In this document: positions 21,001 through 28,962 of the stretch, piece by piece | Position numbering within the stretch: position 1 is the first letter of the stretch | How the letters are laid out: the number at the start of each line of letters is the position of its first letter | Source: CAVVSQ01 sp963848825 | GTDB taxonomy: Bacteria; Planctomycetota; Planctomycetia; Gemmatales; Gemmataceae | Reading direction: 5' to 3' | Assembly: GCA_963848825.1 (NCBI GenBank) | Contig: CAWKFA010000015.1 | Location: 1,364,001 to 1,428,000 of the forward strand | Length of the DNA stretch: 64,000 nt | The notes under the pieces: generated by a model | What the model saw: the letters and a program-made list of their open reading frames with translations, nothing else | Told to the model about the DNA's origin: nothing | The model's database searches: none | Program-made: the position numbers and the translations under genes

Positions 21001-22375
21001 AAGGCTGCAACCGTTTGGGTGCCACGGGTTCGAGTGTTTGCACCTGTTGCAGGGTTTCGAGCAAGGTCGAGCCGCGGAAAGGCGGCCGCCCGGTAAGCAT
21101 GTCATAGAGAATGGCTCCCAGCGAATAAACGTCCGCGGCGGGCCCGGTCTCCTTGGTGCGCCCTTGCGCCTGTTCGGGCGCCATGTAGCTGGGTGTGCCC
21201 ATGATGGCGCCGGTGCGGGTCTGGCCTTCGCCCTTGTCCTCGAAGCGCTTGGCCAGCCCGAAGTCGGTGATTTTGGGTACCCCGTCTCTGGTGAGGAGGA
21301 TATTCGCGGGCTTCAGGTCGCGATGAATGATGCCACGCTGGTGGGCGGTGTGCATGGCCTCCGCCAGGAGCTGTACCATGCGGGCGGCGTCGCGGGGTAG
21401 TTGCGGCGTGTTTTCTATTTTCTTCGACAGGCTATCCCCCTCGACGAACTCCAGCGAGAAGAAGGGGCAGCCATCCTCCTCGCCGACCTCATAGAGCTGT
21501 ACGATGTTGGGATGTTGCAGGAGCGCGATCGCTTCCGCTTCGATCTTGAAGCGGACCATGGTTTCCCTGCCCACGTGAGCGCTATTGAGCACCATCTTGA
21601 GGGCGACAATGCGGTTGGCGCCAGGCTCGCGCGCCTTGTAGACCACTCCCATGCCGCCGCGGCCCAATTCGCCCAGGATCTGGTAGCCGGCCACGGAGGT
21701 TTTGCCATCGAGCGGGTCTTTCTTTCTTTTCACGCCCCCATGAGGTTTCACCGTGTTCCGCGGCGGTTTGGCTGGCGCGTGGGCGAGGTCGCCAATTGGC
21801 ACCGTACGGTCAGCGTCGCGTCCCGGCGAGCCTCCGGAGGCAGACGGGCCCCAAACGCCCGTCTTGTCGTCGGCCACGTTCGCCTGAAAAGTGCCTGGCT
21901 TATCGTCGCCAACATGAAGGGTGCTATCAGTCGCTGGCGCCGCGGCGCCGCTGCCCAGGTCGATCGTATGATCGACATATTTGGTGTGCTGTTCCGTCGG
22001 TGGCGGAGCGTCGCCCAGGGTCCGATCAGCGGCCGCCGGAGCAGCCGGCGATTCGCCGATGGTGTGTTCGCCCGCGCTAACATCGTCTGCCCGCGTACCT
22101 GGCTCGGGCTGGTCGTCGTCACCCGCGCTGGTGCGATCAAGGCTTGCCGCGACTTCGTCAGCTTCCGGGGGCGATTCCACAACAAACGTGGTATCTTCTT
22201 CTTTGGAATGCGGTCGGACCAACGAATCCTGACCGATAGTTTGATCTTGCTGAAGTGCCGGGGTATCGGCTGTTTTGGGAGCCAGCGGCACGCCGCCGCA
22301 GATGGGACAAACGGCGATGGTATCCTTGCCGTCGACCTTCCACGAATGTCCCTGCTCGCAACGCACGCAGTCCAT
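18049..22375 (-). CDS. Ser/Thr protein kinase with N-terminal zinc ribbon and long TPR tail, one frame break
   Basis: About 1,440 residues. N-terminus: a treble-clef/zinc-ribbon-like CxxC pair (Cys3, Cys6, Cys23, Cys26), then some 200 residues rich in Asp/Glu/Pro with repeats such as DRTLG and DHTIDLG that look like phosphoacceptor sites. Kinase at about 230-500: GRGGMGVVYKA, ALKMV, IIHRDLKPANILL, DFGLAK, GTPSYMAPEQ. A hydrophobic segment (PAVASLVTLSVLGVISLLTLG) follows, then a coiled coil and at least ten TPR units to the C-terminus. The frame breaks once near 19740; both sides keep TPR periodicity. The likely arrangement is cytosolic kinase, one membrane pass and extracytoplasmic TPRs for protein binding. 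A GAGG site precedes ATG 22375. It converges with the membrane protein. Confidence 0.9.
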
Positions 22376-22502
22376 GTCTGATCCTCATTACCGCTGATGG
22401 CGCCATTATCGCACAAGGAAAGGCGAATCACACCAAAAAGAGGCGCCCGCGCGTGGCAAAAACAGGTTCCTTGGGATAAGATAGCGTTGGCAAAAGGTGC
22501 CT

Positions 22503-22593
22503 GGAGAGGTGGCTGAGTGGCCGATAGCGCCGGTTTGCTAAACCGGTGTAGGGGCTAAAACCCTTACCGCGGGTTCAAATCCCGCCCTCTCCG
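22503..22593 (+). tRNA. tRNA-Ser (anticodon GCT)
   Basis: A 91-nt class II tRNA. Acceptor stem GGAGAGG (22503-22509) pairs with CCTCTCC (22586-22592), with discriminator G at 22593. The anticodon stem CCGGT/ACCGG encloses TTGCTAA, with anticodon GCT at 22537-22539. The long variable arm (GTAGGG...CCCTTAC) is characteristic of tRNA-Ser. The T arm has GGTTCAAAT. The 3' CCA is not encoded and would be added post-transcriptionally. It reads AGC/AGU codons. Confidence 0.96.
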
Positions 22594-22600
22594 CTGCCAA

Positions 22601-22636
22601 GGACTTACGGCGATTGTGCCGTAAGTCCTGGTTTTT
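22601..22636 (+). terminator. Rho-independent terminator of the tRNA gene
   Basis: An 11-bp perfect stem (22601-22611 with 22618-22628, starting GGACTTACGG) with a 6-nt loop, followed by TGGTTTTT. It begins 8 bases after the tRNA-Ser discriminator base. Confidence 0.85.
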
Positions 22637-23056
22637 GACTGGTTTTTGGAATGGCCGGTACCCGCCTCGAGCGATTTTTCGCAGTCGCCGCTTTTCTGTA
22701 AGGGTTCCTAAATCTCTATTTATAGGCCAGTGACACTGACTATGTCACTCCACGCCGCCAAACAAAATTCGTCCGAGCGGTTGTCCTTATTTTCATTCGC
22801 CTCCCTGTGGCGCTTTGCAAAGCCTGACAACTGCCCTGTTCACAACCGAGAAAACGTTGCTTCCGGTGCCAATGTGCTGCCGTGAGCCTCTTACAGTTTG
22901 ACTTTTGCCGGACGGGGTACGCTCGTACCTTTAGGAGAATTTCATGGAACAGAATAGAGGCACCATTAAATAACGCCCGACCCGGCCGCCGTAAGGCTTA
23001 ACGGCAGGTATGGTCACTAATGTAAGTAGTTGTGTACCGTTGAGCAAAAAGCACCA
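22637..23056. other. Intergenic stretch, no gene recognised
   Basis: About 420 bases after the tRNA terminator with stop codons in all frames and no recognisable motif apart from a short AGGAGAATTTCATGG at 22931-22945. That looks like a ribosome-binding site and ATG, but it opens only a ten-codon frame before TAA. Confidence 0.4.
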
Positions 23057-23106
23057 CCCAGGGACCCAGGGGGACACATATTTGGATGTCCCCCTGGGTC
23101 CCTGGG
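23057..23106. repeat. 20-bp perfect inverted repeat
   Basis: Arms 23057-23076 and 23087-23106 are exact reverse complements around a 10-base loop (CATATTTGGA). Each arm is itself built of CCCAGGGA and CCCAGGGGG blocks. No T tract follows on either strand, so it is not a classic terminator. It probably forms a strong RNA or cruciform hairpin in this gene-free stretch. Confidence 0.85.
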
Positions 23107-23126
23107 GTACTGGTTCCAGGCTTAGC

Positions 23127-23202
23127 GTACTTTGCGCCTTGGCGTCTTAGCGCGAGACAGTCGTATCGCGCAAAGACGCAAAGACGCAAAGACGCAAAGT
23201 AC
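23127..23202. repeat. GCAAAGAC tandem repeat within an imperfect inverted repeat
   Basis: Three exact copies of the 8-mer GCAAAGAC plus a partial copy (23170-23199) form the right arm of a larger hairpin. The left arm (23127-23154) is the inverse of the right arm (23167-23202) with one 8-bp unit missing and a few substitutions. This kind of AAAGACGC/GCGTCTTT intergenic repeat occurs in many unrelated bacterial genomes, in my recollection. When translated it gives a spurious AKTQRRKD peptide. Confidence 0.7.
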
Positions 23203-23487
23203 CTTTTAGATAAATTGGGTAAGCTAGAGGTTCGGCGGCGCCTCATTTACGCCGTTTCTGAGGCAGCTTGGACGAACCCTTTGCGTTTTCTGATACGGAG
23301 TATCTGCGGGGCATTACGTTTCAATAAATAGCCTGCCCCTGCTACACTTTCGTTTTTGAAAATAATTTATATATTCGCTGGCGTTTGTACGGTTTCGGAC
23401 AGTAATACAGCCCTGTCTCGGCGAACAATAGGTTTCAAAAGGAAAACAAAATTGACAAGGACGTCAGGCTAATTATGAGATCAGGCG

Positions 23488-23952
23488 ATGTCAAGCCGGC
23501 CAAGCCCTCTGCGAAGGGATATTTTTGATCAGCTAATAACAGCGTCTAACGATTCAAACCCACCTGTCCGGCAACTGCGTGTACTGGTGGTCGACGACTA
23601 CCCGGACGCCGCCGAAACGCTGGCCATGCTGCTGAAGTTTTGGGGCCACGAAGCACGAGTTTGTCACTCGGGCGAGGAGGCCCTCCAAATAGCCCGCACT
23701 TTTCGCCCAGGTGCGGCGCGATTGGATATCGCGCTGCCGGCCATGGATGGCCTGGAGCTTGGTCGGTGTTTGCTGCAACAAAAGGAATGCGCAGGGGTCG
23801 TTTTGGTGGCGATCACGGGCTACCCGGACAGCGAACATCGCCGTCGCTCCCGGGAGGCAGGCTTCACCATGCACCTCGCCAAGCCGGTGGACCTGGACGA
23901 ACTCAGGGCATTTTTGGACGACGTGAGCGAGAAGGACCGACAACATGGATAG
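23488..23952 (+). CDS. Single-domain response regulator (CheY-like receiver)
   Basis: 154 residues with one receiver domain after a 30-residue leader. Visible features: acidic pair VVDDYPDAAE, phospho-acceptor Asp in ARLDIALPAMDGLEL, the Thr switch residue in LVAITGYPDSE, and Lys in HLAKPVDLDEL. No output domain follows, so it must act through a partner. Planctomycete hybrid kinases and stand-alone receivers have this sequence style. The start at ATG 23488 is weak, with no clear Shine-Dalgarno. Its last codons overlap the next gene by 8 bases, so the two are probably co-translated. Confidence 0.85.
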   Translation: MSSRPSPLRRDIFDQLITASNDSNPPVRQLRVLVVDDYPDAAETLAMLLKFWGHEARVCHSGEEALQIARTFRPGAARLDIALPAMDGLELGRCLLQQKECAGVVLVAITGYPDSEHRRRSREAGFTMHLAKPVDLDELRAFLDDVSEKDRQHG

Positions 23953-24220
23953 TCAGCATCACGAGAGAGTCTGGTATTTCAAGAGCGAAGGCAAGACGAT
24001 GGGGCCCGTTTCCATCGTCAGCCTCCAGGATTTTCTGGCCGCGGGACAAATTGCGCATCAGCAAGCCGTCTGGTGCCGCCTGCAATACGATACCTTTTTC
24101 GTGACCGCGGCCACGGCGGTGGCGCAAGCCACCGGCAAAGACACGGATCGGCCGGCCGGCGAAGGTCGAGGTATTGCCGCGACGATGCAGCCGGAAAAAC
24201 GCGCCATGGCGGAACAGTAG
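23945..24220 (+). CDS. GYF_2-like (DUF4339-type) small protein
   Basis: 91 residues. The first 50 resemble the GYF_2 domain: VWYFKSEGKTMGPVSIVSL, then DFLAAGQIAHQQAVW. The pattern is WY, a GP dipeptide, a helix, then a VW pair. GYF_2 domains are thought to bind proline-rich peptides and are common in bacterial membrane and signalling proteins. The tail is charged and probably disordered. It overlaps the receiver-domain gene by 8 bases, and a GAGAAGGA site lies inside that gene. The pairing suggests a receiver and an adaptor working together; that is inference. Confidence 0.6.
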   Translation: MDSQHHERVWYFKSEGKTMGPVSIVSLQDFLAAGQIAHQQAVWCRLQYDTFFVTAATAVAQATGKDTDRPAGEGRGIAATMQPEKRAMAEQ

Positions 24221-24231
24221 TGCCAGCGGCC

Positions 24232-24516
24232 TTACATGCTGCTGATAAACGCCTCGATGGCATCCTTCGCCTCGACGAGGCTAGCTCCCGTCTCTTCGCG
24301 ATAGAGCTTGATCGCCGCGGTCTTGCACTTCGGATCGCGGGCCAATTCCTGGACCCGATCGGATAATGCTACGCCCTGCGCCGCGTCGATATTGAAATGT
24401 CGCAGGAGTGCATTGATCTTGCGCTCCACCCGGCCAAGGCGGGTCTGCAGGCGTTCGACGCCGATCCATATCACGATGACGCCGATAAAGACGACCAGGG
24501 GCGGAATCCAGTCCAT
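24232..24516 (-). CDS. Membrane-anchored protein with ribosomal L7/L12 C-terminal-like domain
   Basis: 94 residues from ATG 24516, chosen because AGGGAG lies a few bases upstream; an upstream in-frame ATG at 24534 has no such site. The N-terminus is one transmembrane helix (WIPPLVVFIGVIVIWIGV), followed by a short coiled stretch (LGRVERKINALLRHF). The C-terminus is KTAAIKLYREETGASLVEAK, which resembles the fold of the L7/L12 C-terminal domain (KI.AIK.YRE.TG..L.EAK..VE). In ribosomal L7/L12 that surface recruits translation factors. Stand-alone membrane versions are known in bacteria but have no firm function. Convergent with the GYF-like gene. Confidence 0.75.
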   Translation of the reverse strand: MDWIPPLVVFIGVIVIWIGVERLQTRLGRVERKINALLRHFNIDAAQGVALSDRVQELARDPKCKTAAIKLYREETGASLVEAKDAIEAFISSM

Positions 24517-24543
24517 CACAAGCTCCCTGCGCACGTGCCCAAA

Positions 24544-25599
24544 TTAATCGTGGGTGAACTCGAAAATGGTGGCCGATTGATAGGTCTCGCCCGGGCGCAG
24601 GATCGTGGACGGAAATTGCGGGATGTTCGGCGAATTCGGCGCGTGCTCCGTCTCGAAGCAAATGGCATTGCCGCTCGCGGTATAAACCTGCATGCCCGTT
24701 TGATCGCTGCGTACGGTCATCACGCGCCCCGAAACCGGCTCAACCAATTTGGCTGCCAGCGCCAGCTCGCCCTTTTTGCCGGGTAGAACGTAATTGTGAT
24801 CGTAGCCGACCTTGCCGCCCGCTTTTTTCTGTTCCGCGTACCCGTCGGCGATGCTTTTCGCCCTGGTGAAATCCAGCGGCGTGCCAGCAACCGGTGCGAT
24901 TTCGCCCGTCGGAATCGAGCGCTTGTCGAAGACGGTATAGGTCGAACAGGGGATTTCCAGCCGATGATTGAGCACGGTTTTGGAGGTTGGGCCGGCCAGG
25001 TTGAAATAGGTATGGTTCGTCAAGTTGACCGGCGTCGGTTTGTCGGTGGTCGCCTCGTAGTCAATGCGCAGACCGTTCTTGTCGGTCAGCGTATAGGTGA
25101 CGGACGCCTTCAAGTTTCCCGGGTAACCCTCCTCGCCGTCGCTGCTGAGATAGCTGAAGCGAACCGCGTTTTGGCCAGGCAACGGCTGGGCTTGCCAGTG
25201 GACGTTGCTAAAGCCGCGTTTACCGCCATGAATATTGCTGGTCAGTTTGTATTCCTTGCCATCGAGCGTAAACCGCGCGTCGGCGATGCGGTTGGCATAG
25301 CGCCCGATCGTCGCGCCGTACACGCCCCCTTTCTCGTAGTTTTTGAAATTGTCGAAGCCCAGGACCACGCTTTCCGCCTTGCCGTTTTTATCCGGGACGC
25401 GCAGATCGACGAGCACCGCGCCGAAGGTCATCACCTTGGCGCTCATGCCCTTGTCATTCGTGAGGGTGTAGAGCTCGACTGCAGTGCCGTTGGCCGTTTT
25501 GCCAAATACGGCGGGCCCCTCGACCGCGGCGTGAACGGGCACGGCTGGCAGACTGACCACGCCGAACCATAGAACGACGAGATAATCGCGAATCTTCAT
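24544..25599 (-). CDS. galM: Aldose 1-epimerase (mutarotase), secreted
   Basis: 351 residues: signal peptide (LVVLWFGVVSLPAVPVHA), then the galactose mutarotase fold. Recognisable blocks are GATIGRYANRIADARFTLDG, the His of NIHGGKRGF, VNLTNHTYFNLAG with the second active-site His, GYDHNYVL, and the late catalytic Glu in FETEHAPNSPN. It interconverts alpha and beta anomers of free aldoses. The signal peptide places it outside the cytoplasm, unlike E. coli GalM, which fits a cell that digests polysaccharides externally. A GGAG site precedes the ATG. It is co-directional with the esterase-like gene upstream, 22 bp apart. Confidence 0.92.
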   Translation of the reverse strand: MKIRDYLVVLWFGVVSLPAVPVHAAVEGPAVFGKTANGTAVELYTLTNDKGMSAKVMTFGAVLVDLRVPDKNGKAESVVLGFDNFKNYEKGGVYGATIGRYANRIADARFTLDGKEYKLTSNIHGGKRGFSNVHWQAQPLPGQNAVRFSYLSSDGEEGYPGNLKASVTYTLTDKNGLRIDYEATTDKPTPVNLTNHTYFNLAGPTSKTVLNHRLEIPCSTYTVFDKRSIPTGEIAPVAGTPLDFTRAKSIADGYAEQKKAGGKVGYDHNYVLPGKKGELALAAKLVEPVSGRVMTVRSDQTGMQVYTASGNAICFETEHAPNSPNIPQFPSTILRPGETYQSATIFEFTHD

Positions 25600-25621
25600 G
25601 GAGTCTCCAATTTAAGTGCTA

Positions 25622-26879
25622 TCACTTGCTGAATACTTCAACGTCAAACTTAAAGGTGCCGTCTCCCGTTACCAGCACGCTCATGTCGCGTTGGTCATTG
25701 GGATGAACCTTGCGAAAGACCCGTTGATTTTCGATGGTCGGTTCGAGGTTGCGCTCGCGGGCATAGTCGGTCACTTCTTTTTTCTGTGCCTCGGTGCCGG
25801 TCCTCAGTAGGCGATATTTGCTGATCATGGGATTGTTGACATTGCTCACCCAGTGGACCGCATCCTGGCGAATTTCGACGCGATATTTGCCAGGCACCGC
25901 TCCGACACTGGCGGCCACCAGGTATTCGCCACGCACCTTGCCGGTATTGAAGATATAACCCACCACCGGCGCCGCTCCAACTTGATCGAGCGGATGAAAA
26001 ATGATCGTGCCGCGCGGCAAGGCTTCGCCATCGAGCTTGACGATGCCTGCCAGCGACAGCCTTTTGGCGCTGGTAAGGAAGCCTTTCAGGCGCAGCCAGT
26101 TGTAAAGCAGATCGGGATAGGCGCCAAGAACGGGATCGCCGAGCGCAAAACCAACGCCATGAGGGCCTTTTTCAAAGAAGTGCACCTCGGTCGGCACTCC
26201 CTTTTTGCGGAGGTTGGCGTACATGGTCAGCATGCCGCCCAGTCCGCCGGCGTCCTCGCCCGTGCAAAACATGAAAGTCGGCGGCAAGGGCACAGTCGTC
26301 TGTTCCGGCAAGCCCGCGGAGCCATAGATGGGGATCATGAAGTTGGGGCTGCTGGAAACGCGATCGACGGGATCGGCGGCGTCCGGCTTGCCCGCTGTTG
26401 CATTAAAGGTCGCCCCACAGATATTGGCGGCGCCGGCGGAAAAGCCGATGACGCCGATGCGATCCGGAGCGATCTTGAATTTATCCGCGTGCGCCGCAAG
26501 AACTGCACGCCGCGCTGGGTGTCGAGCCGGGCCTCGGCGCCGGTATAAAGAGGGGCGATGCGATAACGTAAGATAAAGGCAGCGATACCGCGATCACGAA
26601 ACCAGTTGGCGACCAGCGTGCCTTCAAAGTCCACGCAACGTGTTTGATTGCCGCCGCCTGGACAAACCAGGATCGCGGCGCCCGTATTTTTGGAGGCTTC
26701 CGGCAAATAAGCGTAGATCGCGGGTTTGTCTTCATTGGAAGTGCCGGTGGCACGCGGCACGTCCTTGTCCCAAAGCAGAATCGGCTGCGGAATGGCTTGC
26801 GCCCGGCAAGCGGGACGACGGCCTGCCAGAACAGCAAGGTAGCGATGAACGTAAAATTGCGAAGTGCCGCGGCGGTCAT
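25622..26879 (-). CDS. Secreted alpha/beta hydrolase with C-terminal beta domain, two frame breaks
   Basis: Joined product about 418 residues. Start ATG 26879 has GGAGA upstream and encodes a signal peptide (LRNFTFIATLLFWQAVVPLA). After a break near 26815: PILLWDKDVPRATGTSNED, ILVCPGGGNQTRCVDFEGT, FILRYRIAPLYTGAEA. After a break near 26505: HADKFKIAPDRIGVIGFSAG (nucleophile elbow GFSAG), CTGEDAGG and FEKGPHGVGF with the catalytic His. About 150 further residues after the hydrolase, beginning RLSLAGIVKLDGEALPRGTI, look like a carboxypeptidase-regulatory or transthyretin-like beta domain seen in planctomycete secreted proteins. It probably acts as an esterase on carbohydrate and may be co-transcribed with galM. 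Confidence 0.8.
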
Positions 26880-27100
26880 GTTGGCTATCTCCGGAAAGGT
26901 GGCGGATATTACCCGGCTGCACATTGTAATGGACGTGGGAGAGAATACAAGCGGCTGGAGCGAGGGGCGTACAGCGCAATCGCCACCTTCTCGTCGACTT
27001 CGCCGCCCCTCGCTGCTCTCCGCCACTAACCCCGCTATACTGATTTTGTGTAGGAACAAGCAAGGAGCCACATCGCTCTTGCGGACGTCCGGAGGTCGAT

Positions 27101-28913
27101 ATGACTGCTGCCAATGCCGCTCTGCAGACTGAACTGGCGGTGCCTTTGAGCGGGGATTTGCCAGGCAACGCCGCGGTACGCGGCTGGGTGGGCGAGTGTG
27201 TTAAATTGTGCCAGCCGGACCGGGTTCGTATTCTGGATGGCAGTGCCAGTGAAAAGCAAAACCTTTTAGATGAGGCGGTGGCGGAAGGAGTCTTGTTGCG
27301 CCTCAACCAGACCAAGCTGCCCGGCTGCTACTTGCACCGCTCCCACCCCAACGACGTGGCGCGCACCGAACAGTGCACCTACATTTGCACGCGCAGCGAA
27401 AACCTCGCGGGGCCTACCAACAACTGGCTGCCTCCCAAGGAAGCGTATGCACGCCTGACAGCACTTTTTGCCGGTTCGATGCGCCAGCGTACGATGTATG
27501 TCGTGCCTTTCGTCATGGGCCCGTTGGGTTCGCCCCTGGCGCGTGTCGGCGTGGAGATCACCGATTCGATCTACGTTGCGGTCAACATGGGGATCATGAC
27601 GCGCATGGGGGCGGTGGCCTGGCAGGAACTCGGCGATAGCGCGGAGTTCACGCGCTGTTTGCATTCGCTGGGCGAACTGGACCCGGCGCGGCGCCATATT
27701 TGCCATTTCCCCGAGGACAATACCATCTGGAGCTTTGGCTCCGGCTATGGCGGCAATGCTCTCCTGGGCAAGAAGTGCCTGGCCCTGCGGCTGGCAAGCT
27801 TCCAGGGCTTCCAGCAAGGTTGGATGGCGGAGCACATGATGCTCATGGGGGTCACCGATCCCCTCGGCGAAACGACCTACATCGCCGGCGCGTTTCCCTC
27901 ATCGTGCGGCAAGACCAACTTCGCCATGTTGATCCCGCCGCAAAAATATCGCGACGAGGGCTGGAAGATCACCACCGTAGGCGATGACATCGTTTGGATG
28001 TACGTGCGGCCGGAAGATGGCCGGGTTTACGCGATCAATCCCGAGGCTGGCTATTTCGGCGTGGTGCCCGGCACCAGCGTTCGCACCAATCCCAATGCCG
28101 TGGCGATGATCTCGCATGACACCATCTACACGAACGTGGCCCTGCTGGAGGATGGCGACGTGTGGTGGGAAGGGCGAGACGAAAGAGCCGCCGAGCGCGT
28201 GCCTCGACTGGCGGGGCGAGCCCTGGACGCCGGATTGTGGCCGGCCGGCGGCCCATCCCAATAGCCGTTTCACGACGCCGATGACCAACAATCCGGTGCT
28301 CGATCCGCATGTCAACGATACGGGGGGCGTGCCGGTGTCGGGCATTATCTTCGGCGGGCGGCGCAGCAAGGCGATTCCGCTGGTTTACCAGGCATTTAAC
28401 TGGATACATGGCGTCTACGTGGGCGCGACCCTGGGATCGGAAACGACGGCGGCAGCCAGCGGACAGGTGGGCGTGGTCCGCCGCGACCCGATGGCGATGC
28501 TGCCCTTCTGCGGTTACAACATCAACCTCTACATCACGCACTGGATCCGTATGCGCCGGAAAATGAAAGATTGCCCGCGCATCTTTCAGGTCAACTGGTT
28601 TCGCACGGACGACGAAGGACGTTTCTTGTGGCCAGGCTATGGCGAAAACATGCGCATTCTGGAATGGATCATCAACCGCTGCCGGGGCCGTGCCTATGCC
28701 GCCGAGACCCTGCTGGGCTGGATGCCCCGCCCAGACAATATCGACCTGGCGGGCCTGGACCTGACGCCGGAACAATTCGCCACGGCTCAAGCCGTCGATG
28801 CCGATTCGATGAAACGCGAGATTCTCACGCATCAGGAACTGTTTTTAAAGCTGGCGGGGGAGCTGCCCAAGGAGTTGATCTTTCAGCGCGAGCTGCTGAT
28901 CGCGCGCTTGTAG
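27101..28913 (+). CDS. pckG: Phosphoenolpyruvate carboxykinase (GTP), one frame break
   Basis: Decarboxylates and phosphorylates oxaloacetate to PEP using GTP; the entry step of gluconeogenesis. About 604 residues joined, normal for the GTP class. Signatures: RSHPNDVARTEQCTYICT, YVVPFVMGPLGSPLARVGVE, the kinase-1a loop GAFPSSCGKTNFAML with the reactive Cys, DDIVWMYVRPEDGRVYAINP, and, after the break, PVSGIIFGGRRSKAIPLVYQ and MLPFCGYNINLY. The frame changes near 28175; removing one C in GGGCGAGACG gives WWEGETKEPPS, as in the family. A GGAGG site precedes ATG 27101. Single gene. A TATACT at 27036 is a weak -10 candidate. Confidence 0.95.
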
Positions 28914-28962
28914 GTGCGGTCCGCGACTTGCCGCGAGGCTCCTCCGCAAGCCGCGGCCCGGT

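Noticed and set aside
20207..22381. Two long plus-strand open frames opposite the kinase-TPR gene
   Set aside because: They are antisense to kinase motifs and TPRs, with no start signals or family similarity.
23170..23199. CRISPR-like array
   Set aside because: The repeat unit is 8 bp with no spacers, and no cas gene is near.
23086..23331. 81-codon open frame giving a peptide with AKTQRRKDAK
   Set aside because: It translates the intergenic hairpin and GCAAAGAC repeats; this peptide type is a common annotation artefact.
27101..28913. PEPCK as a decayed pseudogene
   Set aside because: Only one single-base break, all active-site motifs intact on both sides, good ribosome-binding site; a sequencing indel explains it better.
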